Origin: Mucilaginibacter_A sp964251965
GTDB taxonomy: Bacteria > Bacteroidota > Bacteroidia > Sphingobacteriales > Sphingobacteriaceae
Assembly: GCA_964251965.1 (NCBI GenBank)
Contig: CAXULQ010000001.1
Span: 310,001-374,000 of the forward strand
Reading direction: 5' to 3'
DNA length: 64,000 nucleotides
Each line of letters begins with the position of its first letter. The stretch's first letter is position 1. A program made the translations under genes and the position numbers. Under the pieces are notes generated by a model, which did no database searches, was not told where the DNA came from, and saw nothing but the letters and a program-made list of their open reading frames with translations. This document shows positions 42,543 to 51,673 of this stretch, piece by piece.

Positions 42543-43646
42543 TTGACCGATCAGCTACACAACAGAATTGCAGAAAATGCCGCAAACATAGACACGGAAG
42601 GTTTTTTTCCGCAGGAAGAATTTAAATGGATGGCTACCGAAGGTTTACTTTCTGTTACCAATCCCGGCAACGATATGGATTTTAACCTGCTAAAAACAGC
42701 ATCGTTATTACAGTTGCTTAAAAAAACCGGAAGCGCAAATTTATCTGTCGGAAGGATTTATGAAGGACATATTAATGCGCTGCAATTGATTTCTTTATAT
42801 GGAAACGATCAGCAAAAATCACATTGGTTTCGGGAAGTGGAAGAAGAACAAAAACTTTTTGGCGTTTGGAATACCTACGCAGAAGACGGCGTTTATATCC
42901 GTGATCTTGGCGATGGCGATTACCGGTTGGAAGGCTGTAAAACGTTTTGCTCTGGTTCTGGCTGGATTAACCGTCCGCTTATTACCGGCGAAATGATTTC
43001 GCCCGATAAAAAAGGCTGGCAAATGTGCGTTATCCCGGTAGAAAAAGTAAAGCCAATAACCATCGACCCCAGTTTCTGGAAACCATTAGGCATGCGCGCT
43101 TCGGCCAGTTTTAAAATGGATTTTACGGGAATAGAAATTCAGGAAAAAGATTTGCTGGGTGTGCCAAATGCGTATTACCTCGAACCTAATTTTAGTGCCG
43201 GTTCTATTCGGTTTGCAGCCGTACAATTAGGCGGTGCAACAGCGGTTTTTTGCGAAACACAACGTTTTTTGCGGAGGATGAACAGAATAAACGACCCTTT
43301 CCAAAAAGCACGGATCGCCGAAATTGCTTATTTAATTGAAAGCGGCAATGTATTCTTGCATCAAGCCGGAGAAAAACTGGATGTTTGGACGAAAGGAAAT
43401 GCTTCCGCAGAAAAAATTATTGCTTATGCCGGAATGGTTCGGACTTTTATTGAAGAAATATGTACACGGACTATGCGTTTGGCAGAACAATGTGTTGGCG
43501 CCCGCGGCCTGCTTCGCCCCAATGCTTTTGAGCGTATTCACCGCGATTTAACGTTTTACCTTAAACAACCGGCCCCGGATGCAACACTGCTGCAAATTGG
43601 CGGTTATGTTTTAAACCAAGAAAAAACTGATGGTATCTGGAACTGA
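42543..43646 (+). CDS. Acyl-CoA dehydrogenase-like flavoprotein
   Basis: A 367-residue enzyme of the acyl-CoA dehydrogenase fold, apparently starting at a TTG (TDQLHNRIAENAANID). Segments matching the family are the central flavin-binding beta domain (LFGVWNTYAEDG, LEGCKTFCSGSGW, FWKPLGMRASASFKMDF) and the C-terminal helical domain (VRTFIEEICTRTMRLAEQCVGARGLLRP). The usual catalytic base is not obvious, so it may act on an unusual acyl or amino substrate. It overlaps the PIG-L deacetylase gene by 17 bases and starts a three-gene run facing a family 2 glycosyltransferase. That grouping suggests modification of a lipid or glycan. Confidence 0.82.
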   Translation: MTDQLHNRIAENAANIDTEGFFPQEEFKWMATEGLLSVTNPGNDMDFNLLKTASLLQLLKKTGSANLSVGRIYEGHINALQLISLYGNDQQKSHWFREVEEEQKLFGVWNTYAEDGVYIRDLGDGDYRLEGCKTFCSGSGWINRPLITGEMISPDKKGWQMCVIPVEKVKPITIDPSFWKPLGMRASASFKMDFTGIEIQEKDLLGVPNAYYLEPNFSAGSIRFAAVQLGGATAVFCETQRFLRRMNRINDPFQKARIAEIAYLIESGNVFLHQAGEKLDVWTKGNASAEKIIAYAGMVRTFIEEICTRTMRLAEQCVGARGLLRPNAFERIHRDLTFYLKQPAPDATLLQIGGYVLNQEKTDGIWN

Positions 43647-44379
43647 ACGCGCAAACTGGCAACAACAGGCTACAGCACTAACAGCAGCAGATTTACTAAA
43701 ATTTGGAACTACCGCAGTAATTGCACCGCACCCGGATGATGAATCTTTAGGATGCGGCGGAACAATTGCTTTGTTACGCCAGTCTGGTTTACCGGTTTAT
43801 GTTATTTTTGTTAGTGATGGCAGCATGTCTCACCCCAACTCTAAAAAATATCCGGCAGAAGCGTTACGAAAACTGCGCGAATCAGAAGCTTTGCAAGCTT
43901 TACAGTTATTAAACGTTCCGGCAGAAAATGCTTCTTTTATGCACTTAAAAGATACAGCCGTTCCTGACGAAAGTACAGCTAATTTTGATGTTGCCGTACA
44001 GTTAATGCGGGCAGAACTGCACAGAATTCAACCTGAAACGATATTGGTTACTTGGGAAAAAGATAACCATCACGACCATCGTTCTTCCTGGCAAATCCTA
44101 AATAAAGCACTAACAGCTTTGGATGAAAAGCCACGGGTTTTACAGTATTTAATATGGATTTGGGAATTAGGAAAGCAAACTGATGTTGCTGATAACCAAC
44201 AAACGAAGTGGTTTAAGGTAGATATAAAAGCCGTAGCAGATTTAAAAAAACAAGCTATTGCTGCACATGCTTCTCAAGTAAGCCGTTTAATTGATGATGA
44301 CCCGGAAGGCTTTATTCTTTCGCCCGAAATTCTTGCTCATTTTGATTATGCGGATGAGCTTTTTATTGAAACTATTTAA
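43630..44379 (+). CDS. PIG-L/LmbE-family zinc deacetylase
   Basis: A 249-residue protein with the family's metal-binding opening APHPDDESLGCGGTIALL (HPDDE at residues 34-38) and a distal pair of histidines in NHHDHRSSW. PIG-L and LmbE enzymes remove acetyl groups from N-acetylglucosamine-containing substrates such as GlcNAc-PI, mycothiol or bacillithiol precursors. It overlaps the acyl-CoA dehydrogenase-like gene and is followed six bases later by a NodS-type methyltransferase gene. Together these could make an N-deacetylated, N-acylated or N-methylated amino-sugar product. In-frame motif copy at 43928-43950. Confidence 0.9.
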   Translation: MVSGTERANWQQQATALTAADLLKFGTTAVIAPHPDDESLGCGGTIALLRQSGLPVYVIFVSDGSMSHPNSKKYPAEALRKLRESEALQALQLLNVPAENASFMHLKDTAVPDESTANFDVAVQLMRAELHRIQPETILVTWEKDNHHDHRSSWQILNKALTALDEKPRVLQYLIWIWELGKQTDVADNQQTKWFKVDIKAVADLKKQAIAAHASQVSRLIDDDPEGFILSPEILAHFDYADELFIETI

Positions 44380-44385
44380 CCTGAT

Positions 44386-44979
44386 ATGCCTGAAAATAAA
44401 AATTCTTTGTCGACTGAGTTCTTTAACGAATTTTATAGTCATGATGATGATCCCTGGCATTTTGAGAGCAGTCCGTACGAACTAAGCAAATACAAGGCAA
44501 CGCTTGCTGCTTTGCCCCGCGAAATTTATCAAAATGCTTTTGAGATCGGTTGTTCTATTGGTGTGCTCACCAAAATGCTGGCACCAAAATGCAAAAAACT
44601 ATTGGCCGTAGAACCGGCTGACGTACCTTTAAAAAAAGCCATAGAACGGTTAAAAGATGATTCGCAGGTAAGGCTTCAAAAAATGATGGTGCCACAGGAT
44701 TTTCCCGAAGATAACTTCGATTTAATTCTATTATCAGAAGTTGGCTATTTTTTAAGTTGGGAAGATTTACAAAAACTGGCCGGCTTAATAACTGAACATT
44801 TGGAAACAGGAGGACAATTATTAATGGTACATTGGACTCCTGTTGTTGCTGAATTTCCGTTAACCGGGGATCAGGTGCACGATTATTTTATGAATTTAGT
44901 GCAGCAAAAGAAGCATTTGAAACATGTGTTCCATCAGCGCGAAGAAAAATTTCGGTTGGATTTGTTCGAAAAAAATTAA
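44386..44979 (+). CDS. NodS-like SAM-dependent methyltransferase
   Basis: A 197-residue class I methyltransferase. The SAM-binding glycine-rich turn is FEIGCSIGVLTKML, with the acidic residue of motif II in LLAVEPAD and the motif IV-like DFPEDNFDLILLSEVGYFLS. The FYSHDDDPWHFESSPYELSKY opening is typical of the NodS/SACPA group. NodS N-methylates the amino sugar of Nod factors, so a link to the PIG-L deacetylase before it is chemically plausible. The gene ends two bases from the end of the convergent glycosyltransferase gene, with no terminator between. Confidence 0.88.
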   Translation: MPENKNSLSTEFFNEFYSHDDDPWHFESSPYELSKYKATLAALPREIYQNAFEIGCSIGVLTKMLAPKCKKLLAVEPADVPLKKAIERLKDDSQVRLQKMMVPQDFPEDNFDLILLSEVGYFLSWEDLQKLAGLITEHLETGGQLLMVHWTPVVAEFPLTGDQVHDYFMNLVQQKKHLKHVFHQREEKFRLDLFEKN

Positions 44980-44980
44980 C

Positions 44981-46150
44981 TCAACAGTTCTTTACAAATT
45001 GCCTTAATGCGTTAATGGCTTCAGTGATATGAACCAATTCCCATTTTTTGCCCCATTTTCCGCGTCCGATTTTCTTACGTACATTTTCCCAAAACTGTCC
45101 AAAATATTGGCTGGTTATTAATTCTTTATGCAGCCAGTCTACGTTAACAAGCAAATCATCGGCAACAGTTTTTAAAGCTTTTTGGTCGTAAAAACCGTCT
45201 TTTAAATATTCTTTCCGGCATTGCCGTAAAATCCGTTTGCTTTTAAACTTAATAATCCAGGCTTCGGCCTGCTCCACTTCTTGTGTGTGGCCATATTTGG
45301 TATAACCCGACCATTTTTTCAACTGCTCAGAAAAACCAACTGCAACCCTGCCAGACATTCGCGTAGAAGTATAGGCTTTTACTTCCGGCGTTTTCCGGAT
45401 GCGCACATCCATCCGTTGTAAAGCCTGATGAAACGCATTATCTTCTAAAAAAGGAACTTGCGGTAATCGTCCAACCTCATGGTAAACTGCACAAGTTACG
45501 GCCATGCTGGCTCCAAAATATTGATAATGTCGCGGCCAGGGATCATGCTCTTCCGGGTCGATCATTGCTTCTGCCCTCGCTAGTAAACTCCGGTAGGCAA
45601 CATCTCTTAAATGATAAATCCTTGCAATATTCCGGTTGCTGCGAGTTAAAATCCTGCCGCCTACGGCATCGCAGCCTTTGGTAATTTCCTCGATAATATG
45701 ATAAACCCAGCAGGTATCCACAAAAGTATCACCATCGGTAGAAGCAATAATTCCGGTGCAATTGCCATTAGCAGTCAATCGGCGGTAAGCTTCATCCATC
45801 AAAAGCCTGCGCACAAAACCAATGTTTGCTTTTTTTGGCGGAAGGTTTACTTCTGCAATATGCAAAGGAAAATCAGGATACTTTTTTTGATAATTTTTGG
45901 CCAAATTAAAAGTTTGATCGCTGCAATTATTGGCCAAAAGTAAAACTTCGTAAATCTGGGGGTTTAAAGGAGTTCCGCTAACATCGCATTGCAATCTTAA
46001 AGAATCTAAAGTTTTACGGATATTTCTGGATTCGTTACGGGCAGGGACAACTACAGAAACCTTTAAAAACCCTGAAGGAACATCGGCCTGGTAAAATACG
46101 TTTTGATTATTTAGCGTGTTTTGCTTGGCCTCGAGATAGTCTGTTTGCAT
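44981..46150 (-). CDS. Family 2 glycosyltransferase
   Basis: A 389-residue GT-A fold enzyme. It has the N-terminal nucleotide-sugar opening VVVPARNESRNIRKTLDSL, the metal-binding ASTDGDTFVD (a DxD-type site near residue 140), and FLEDNAFHQALQRMDVRIRK, the acceptor-side ED motif. No membrane spans are evident. GT2 enzymes transfer a sugar to lipid or glycan acceptors. Its gene faces the acyl-CoA dehydrogenase-PIG-L-NodS run, and the same four functions occur together in other bacteria, which supports a common tailoring pathway. The N-terminal extension of about 30 residues is disordered in appearance. Confidence 0.9.
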   Translation of the reverse strand: MQTDYLEAKQNTLNNQNVFYQADVPSGFLKVSVVVPARNESRNIRKTLDSLRLQCDVSGTPLNPQIYEVLLLANNCSDQTFNLAKNYQKKYPDFPLHIAEVNLPPKKANIGFVRRLLMDEAYRRLTANGNCTGIIASTDGDTFVDTCWVYHIIEEITKGCDAVGGRILTRSNRNIARIYHLRDVAYRSLLARAEAMIDPEEHDPWPRHYQYFGASMAVTCAVYHEVGRLPQVPFLEDNAFHQALQRMDVRIRKTPEVKAYTSTRMSGRVAVGFSEQLKKWSGYTKYGHTQEVEQAEAWIIKFKSKRILRQCRKEYLKDGFYDQKALKTVADDLLVNVDWLHKELITSQYFGQFWENVRKKIGRGKWGKKWELVHITEAINALRQFVKNC

Positions 46151-46402
46151 GTTTAATAATTGTACCCTTTGTTTTATCTAATTTTTGGGCGATAAAAAAA
46201 GTATAGTCCTACAACCATAATTTGTACTAATTGTTGAAATTGCGAACAATTAATTCTGATTGTAACATTCAAAATTATTTAACTTTTGCTAATTCCAATG
46301 TATTTTAGCTAAAATTAAATTCAGTTTTGATAAACCAAAACAGCAAATTAATTCTGATATTTCATAACAAACCAAAGCCAATTTTACCTGTCTCAATATT
46401 GT

Positions 46403-49400
46403 ATGCCAACTACCCTTTTAAACCAGATCAGTATCCTGAAAGGTATTGATCGTCCTGATTTTATCCGCGAAGAAACTTTAGCCGACATTTTCCGGGAATC
46501 TGCAAAAAAATACCCCTTAAAAACAGCATTGATATTTGGCGAAGATTCCCTCACTTACCAGGAACTGGACCAATGGAGCGATGACATCGCCGCTAACCTG
46601 GTAAAAAAAGGCATCAAAAGAGGCGATAAAGTTGGTGTTTGGCATAAACGTGGGCTTGAACTGCATGCCGCCATTATCGGGATTATTAAAGCTGGTGCTG
46701 CTTATATTCCGGTTGACCGTGAAATTCCCGCTGAACGTGTGGAAACGATTTTTACCGAAGTAGAAGCTTCCGCTTATATCAGTGCCGATCTGTTGAACCT
46801 GGATTTCCCGATGTTTGAAATCAGGCCAAAACCGGAAAAAGACAAAAAAATTTTACTTCCCGAAGGCCCGGCCCCGGATAATTTAGCTTACGTTTTATAT
46901 ACTTCCGGCAGTACGGGCAAACCAAAAGGTATCCCAATCGGCCACAGGCAAATTTGCCATTTGATACGTTCAGAACAAAGCGTGATCGACATACGGGAAA
47001 CCGACCGTGTTTATCAGGGGTTTTCTGTTTCTTTTGACATGTGGTGCGAAGAAACCTGGGTAAGTTATTTTGCCGGGGCCACGATTTGGGTAGCCGATAA
47101 CACTACCTCCAAAGCGATAGACGAATTGAGCGAGGTACTCGCCCGGGAAAAAATTACCGTGCTGCACGCCGTGCCGAGTTTGCTGGCAGTGATAGACGAT
47201 GATATTCCAAGTTTAAGGCTGGTGAACGCAGGCGGAGAAGCTTGTACAACGCAGGTTTTAAACCGATGGTCAACACAAAACCGTGTTTTTTATAATAGCT
47301 ACGGCCCGACAGAAACAACCGTTAGTGCTACTTTTGCACCACTAAAACCCGGCGACGCCATCACCATCGGCGACCCTTTGCCTAATTACAATCTGGCCGT
47401 GGTTGATGAAAAATTAAACCCGCTGCCTTTTGGCGAACGAGGCGAACTCATTATTTCTGGTCCCGGCGTTGCAGAAGGATACGTAAAGCTGCCGCAACTC
47501 ACACAAGAAAAATTTGTGCTAAAAACAGCATCTTTGGTTGATTTGCCCGGCGACAGGATTTACCGTACCGGCGATGCAGCATTGATTAAAGAAGATGGCA
47601 GCATCGAGTTTTTAGGCCGCTTTGACGACCAGATCAAGTTACGCGGCTATCGGATAGAACTCGGTGAAATAGAAACCAAATTAAGCGGCTTGCAGGATAT
47701 TTCTTCTGCAGCCGTAGCGGTAAAAAAAGACAGCTCCGGCCAGGACCAATTGGTTGGTTACGTAGTTACAGAAGGCGGGATTGCTTTAGAAGAAAACCTG
47801 CTGCGGTTAGAGCTGGCCAAAGTTTTACCGTCGTACATGGTGCCGGCGACGATTGTTTTGCTTCCGGAAATGCCGCGGATGCCAAGCGGAAAAGTAAACC
47901 GAAAAGCATTGCCAACGCCAGAATCTTTGCTGGAAAATACGACTAACCTGGTAGATGAAACGCTGGACATGAACGCGCCCCTCGCTGATCGCTTTCTAAA
48001 TTTGCTGCGTAAAACTTTCCCTAATAAAACCATTGACCTGTCGATGGATTTTTTTGATGACCTCGGCGGACATTCTTTGCTTGCTGCCGGTTTAGTTTCC
48101 CGGTTAAGGCGCGAAGGCGGCGTTCCGAAAGCTTCTTTGCGCGATATTTACCTGCACCGTCCGCTCGAAAAACTGGTAGAAGTTTGGGAACAGCAAACAC
48201 CGGTTGACAAAAAGCCCGAACGCAAGTTTCACAAAGTAAACAAGGTTCGATATTACACCTGCTGGCTGGCACAAACCTTTGCACTTGGCTTTATCTATGC
48301 TTTTTTTGCGATACAAATTTTTGTTCCTTACCTCGGTTATTATTATGTAGAGCAGGATTCCGGGCATTTGGGTTACGCAATCCTTACCGCTTTAGTCATG
48401 TTTTGCTTTGTGCCGATCTTGTTTTCCCTGGTTTCCATCGGTACAAAATGGATCGTTCTCGGCAAAATCAAAGAAGGCGATTACCCTTTGTGGGGAAGTT
48501 ACTATTTTAGGTGGTGGCTTGCCAAAACCGTACAACGCCTGCTCACGGTTCAATTTTTAAACGGAACGCCTTTATATCCTTCCTATTTAAGGTTATTGGG
48601 GATGAAAGTTGCGCCCGATGCCCAGTTAAGTGAGTTTACCATGGGTGCCGAAGATTTAATTACGATCGGCAGTGATGTCAGCATCAGTTCCGGCGTAAAC
48701 CTAAACAACGTGGTGGTGGAAGACGGCCTGTTAAAAATCCGTTCCATTGTTTTGGGCGACCATGCTTATGTCGGCACCAGTTCTATTATTTCCGGCGGTA
48801 CGGTGATGGAAGCCTGGAGCGAGTTGCAAGATTTAAGCTATTTGCAGCAAGGCAAAACCATCCGCACGGGCGAAATTTGGAGCGGCAGCCCGGCAACGTT
48901 AAAAGAAACTAAAAGCATAGCCGACTTCCCGCAGCCGCTGCCCGTTTCAAACCAAACCCGAAACAAGTACAAGCTGCTGTTTGCGCTTTCGCTGCTGCTG
49001 TTTCCTTTTGTTATCTTATTGCCTTTGTTGCCTGCGATCATTGCCATCAACAAAATGGACAACGCGGCAGACGATTACGATTTTACCTACATGGTGCTTG
49101 TGCCCGGCCTGGCCATTGTTTACATCCTGCTTTTTGCCCTGGAAACCATTGTGTTAACGCGCTTATTGCAACGCAACATCAAACCCGGCAAATATCCGCT
49201 TTACAGTATGTTTTACTTCAGGAAGTGGTTTACAGACCAACTGATGTCCATCAACTTAATCGTCCTCCATCCTATTTATGCCACCGTTTACGTTTCGGCT
49301 TTTTTCCGTGCATTAGGCGCTAAAATCGGCAAAAACACCGAAATTTCTACCGCCAGCAGCGTTACGCATCCTTTGTTAAAAATCGGCAGCGGTTCTTTTG

Positions 49401-50359
49401 TTGCCGATGCCGTTACTTTGGGCGAATCCGACGTGCGCGGCCAGCAACTGATTTTAGATTATACCGAAATAGAAAACAACAGTTTTGTGGGCAATAGCGC
49501 GCTCATTCCGCAAGGTTATAAACTGCCCAGCAACATGCTGATCGGCGTTTTATCGATCCCGCCCGAAAAAAAGGAACTGGAACAAAACCAGGCCAAAGAC
49601 TGGTTCGGCTCGCCCGCCATTGCCTTGCCGCGCCGGCAGGAAAGCAACCCTTTTTCTGCGGAGCTGACTTCCAACCCGTCTATGGCAAGGTTTATAGCGC
49701 GTTCAATAGTCGAATTTATCCGCATCATCCTCCCGGAAACAGCCATTATTATTTTCTCTATCTTTTTTATCGCTTACACCCACGATCTGGTAACCGAACA
49801 ACCTTTGTGGAAAATCGTGTTGTACTTTCCGCTTTATTACCTTGGCTTTATGGGTTTGCCTGCTTTTTTTACCACCGTAATTTTAAAGTATGCGTTAATC
49901 TGGAAGTTTAAGGCACAGCAAAAACCCATGTGGACCTGGAGTGTTTGGCGCAGCGAAGCCATTACCACCACGTACGAAGCTTTGTCTATCCCTTTTCTGC
50001 TGGATTATTTGCGCGGCACACCCTGGCTGCCCATTTGCATGCGCATCTTGGGCGTAAAAGTTTGCAACCGGGTTTGGATGAACACCACCGATATTACCGA
50101 ATTTGATATGGTTTCCATTGGTGATGATGTAGCCTTAAATGAAGACTGCGGCCCGCAAACCCATTTATTTGAAGACCGCGTAATGAAAGTGGGGACCGTA
50201 AAAATTGGTGCCCGAAGTTCTATCGGTGCCGGAACCATTGTTTTGTACGATACCGAAATTGGGACCGATTGCAAAATTGATGCTTTGAGTTTAGTGATGA
50301 AAGGCGAAAGATTAGCCACCGGAACCGATTGGACGGGAAGCCCGGTGCAACCAGCTTAA
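46403..50359 (+). CDS. Pls-like single-module NRPS with membrane-embedded LbH C-terminus
   Basis: A 1318-residue protein, almost the same length as Streptomyces epsilon-poly-L-lysine synthetase (about 1319). Residues 1-515 form an adenylation domain: YTSGSTGKPKG (about 166-176), SFDMWCEE with the Asp expected to bind an alpha-amine, NSYGPTETTVSA, YRTGD, DQIKLRGYRIELGEIE and SGKVNRKALP. A carrier domain follows with DDLGGHSLLAAG, its serine near residue 558 for phosphopantetheine. There is no classic condensation or thioesterase domain. The remainder has six membrane spans in three pairs alternating with soluble left-handed beta-helix-type repeats. This is the layout in which Pls couples amino acids. 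I infer synthesis of a homo-poly amino acid or an acyl-amino-acid product; the substrate is unread. Confidence 0.88.
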   Translation: MPTTLLNQISILKGIDRPDFIREETLADIFRESAKKYPLKTALIFGEDSLTYQELDQWSDDIAANLVKKGIKRGDKVGVWHKRGLELHAAIIGIIKAGAAYIPVDREIPAERVETIFTEVEASAYISADLLNLDFPMFEIRPKPEKDKKILLPEGPAPDNLAYVLYTSGSTGKPKGIPIGHRQICHLIRSEQSVIDIRETDRVYQGFSVSFDMWCEETWVSYFAGATIWVADNTTSKAIDELSEVLAREKITVLHAVPSLLAVIDDDIPSLRLVNAGGEACTTQVLNRWSTQNRVFYNSYGPTETTVSATFAPLKPGDAITIGDPLPNYNLAVVDEKLNPLPFGERGELIISGPGVAEGYVKLPQLTQEKFVLKTASLVDLPGDRIYRTGDAALIKEDGSIEFLGRFDDQIKLRGYRIELGEIETKLSGLQDISSAAVAVKKDSSGQDQLVGYVVTEGGIALEENLLRLELAKVLPSYMVPATIVLLPEMPRMPSGKVNRKALPTPESLLENTTNLVDETLDMNAPLADRFLNLLRKTFPNKTIDLSMDFFDDLGGHSLLAAGLVSRLRREGGVPKASLRDIYLHRPLEKLVEVWEQQTPVDKKPERKFHKVNKVRYYTCWLAQTFALGFIYAFFAIQIFVPYLGYYYVEQDSGHLGYAILTALVMFCFVPILFSLVSIGTKWIVLGKIKEGDYPLWGSYYFRWWLAKTVQRLLTVQFLNGTPLYPSYLRLLGMKVAPDAQLSEFTMGAEDLITIGSDVSISSGVNLNNVVVEDGLLKIRSIVLGDHAYVGTSSIISGGTVMEAWSELQDLSYLQQGKTIRTGEIWSGSPATLKETKSIADFPQPLPVSNQTRNKYKLLFALSLLLFPFVILLPLLPAIIAINKMDNAADDYDFTYMVLVPGLAIVYILLFALETIVLTRLLQRNIKPGKYPLYSMFYFRKWFTDQLMSINLIVLHPIYATVYVSAFFRALGAKIGKNTEISTASSVTHPLLKIGSGSFVADAVTLGESDVRGQQLILDYTEIENNSFVGNSALIPQGYKLPSNMLIGVLSIPPEKKELEQNQAKDWFGSPAIALPRRQESNPFSAELTSNPSMARFIARSIVEFIRIILPETAIIIFSIFFIAYTHDLVTEQPLWKIVLYFPLYYLGFMGLPAFFTTVILKYALIWKFKAQQKPMWTWSVWRSEAITTTYEALSIPFLLDYLRGTPWLPICMRILGVKVCNRVWMNTTDITEFDMVSIGDDVALNEDCGPQTHLFEDRVMKVGTVKIGARSSIGAGTIVLYDTEIGTDCKIDALSLVMKGERLATGTDWTGSPVQPA

Positions 50360-50360
50360 A

Positions 50361-50383
50361 TTTTTAGGTGGTAAAAGAAGCAT
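50361..50383. repeat. Dispersed motif copy directly behind the Pls-like gene
   Basis: TTTTAGGTGGTAAAAGAAGC plus AT, one base after the stop codon. Confidence 0.8.
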
Positions 50384-50532
50384 GTAAAGTTTAGCTGAAG
50401 GTGTAATTTATCTTTTAAATACAGGGCAATTATTTGAAATTGGCAGCTTGAACCTTTGAAACGGATTGTAATTCTTATCTATAGAATAAAAGTTTATTTT
50501 TTGTTATCATAACTGAAATTACGGCAATACAT

Positions 50533-51417
50533 AAGTTGGCAGACATTTTAAAAAACGACAATGACAAAAAGAATACTTACGGCAACCGTCCTTTTTATAT
50601 TTTCATTTTTTTCTTCAAAAACGAATGCACAAATCCCTTTCGAAATGAACGAAAGTGGGCATATTATTATAAAAGCAAAAATAAATAATGTAGAAGGAAA
50701 GTTTATTTTTGACACGGGAGCAGGTCTTAATGCCATTTTTACAAAATTTTCCCATAAAATTACAAATTCAAAAACCAATAATTTTTTTGTAGGGCACAGA
50801 GCAACTGGAGAAGAATTGAATGTTGACCTCTATAATGCTAAAAGTATCGAAATCAACAATAAAGAATTTGACAATCAACAATATAGTATCGTCGATTTAG
50901 AATTTGGAGATATAGATGGTATTATTTCATTACAACTTTTCAGAAACACAACTATTACTATTGACTATATTAACAAAAAAATTCTTTTCAATAAGCCAAC
51001 AAAAAATGAAAAAAGCATCGATATCCAAATAGCAGATTTTGCAGGAAAATCCATTGATATTTTTACATACATTCAATTGAATGACACATTGAAAATCCAA
51101 ACATTATTGGATAGCGGTGCTGGGAAAAATTCATTTTGGTTCAGTTCAAAATTTTTGGAACCGCTGGCATTAAATAAAACAGATTTTAAAACAGTTCCAA
51201 TTACAAGCGACTTTAAAAAGCAAAATAACTATTACATTGGTAAGTTATCAAAATTAAATACAGTAAATAAATTACGTACACTGGAAGGGTTAGACATTGC
51301 ATTTATTGACGGATTGATATATGAAGGCAAAACCAGTATAAATTGGTTAGGTAAAGTTTTGACCATTGATATTGCCAAAAAGAAAATATATATCGCAGAA
51401 TAAAACGTCTGCCAACA
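50533..51417. repeat. Ten-base inverted repeat bracketing the aspartyl-protease-like gene
   Basis: GTTGGCAGAC at 50533-50542 and its exact complement GTCTGCCAAC at 51408-51417 lie just outside the gene at 50561-51403. The second is the start of the 170-base cassette-type repeat. Confidence 0.55.
50561..51403 (+). CDS. Exported retropepsin-like aspartyl protease
   Basis: A 280-residue protein with signal peptide (LTATVLFIFSFFSSKTNAQ). Two aspartic-protease-like lobes are visible: FIFDTGAGLNAIF (first active-site Asp) and LLDSGAGKNSFW (second), each inside a beta-rich half. Bacterial proteins of this type are single-chain retropepsin relatives (gag-asp-protease-like) in the periplasm or on the surface; substrates are unknown. 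It is AT-rich against the preceding gene. It is bracketed by a 10-base inverted repeat and followed by a 170-base unit that recurs behind the next gene pair, so it looks like a mobile or swapped cassette. Confidence 0.8.
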   Translation: MTKRILTATVLFIFSFFSSKTNAQIPFEMNESGHIIIKAKINNVEGKFIFDTGAGLNAIFTKFSHKITNSKTNNFFVGHRATGEELNVDLYNAKSIEINNKEFDNQQYSIVDLEFGDIDGIISLQLFRNTTITIDYINKKILFNKPTKNEKSIDIQIADFAGKSIDIFTYIQLNDTLKIQTLLDSGAGKNSFWFSSKFLEPLALNKTDFKTVPITSDFKKQNNYYIGKLSKLNTVNKLRTLEGLDIAFIDGLIYEGKTSINWLGKVLTIDIAKKKIYIAE

Positions 51418-51580
51418 TTGGTTTGGCAAAAAACTGGTTGACGGAAGTTGTTGAACTTTTGTTTTGCTATTTGGCTTTGGTTCCGGTAGACGGAAAAAAA
51501 TTTAGCTGGTAAAAGAAGCATCAGCATTTGCTTATTAATTTAACTTTGGTTTTTGCTGGCGGGTTTTAAATTCCAGTCCT
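51411..51580. repeat. Cassette-associated repeat, copy 1
   Basis: About 170 bases beginning near GCCAACATTGGTTTGGCAAA, containing TTTAGCTGGTAAAAGAAGC (the dispersed motif) in the middle and ending in TTTTAAAT...AGTCC. Copy 2 is at 52386-52556 with patchy identity, best over the motif and both ends. Confidence 0.75.
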
Positions 51581-51673
51581 TGGCCAAGCCTTTTCCGTTG
51601 GCGCTTATGCTGCACGAAGACCTAAACCAACGGATAATTAACAAAAGTAAACTGAAATATGTAAATTCGTAGA

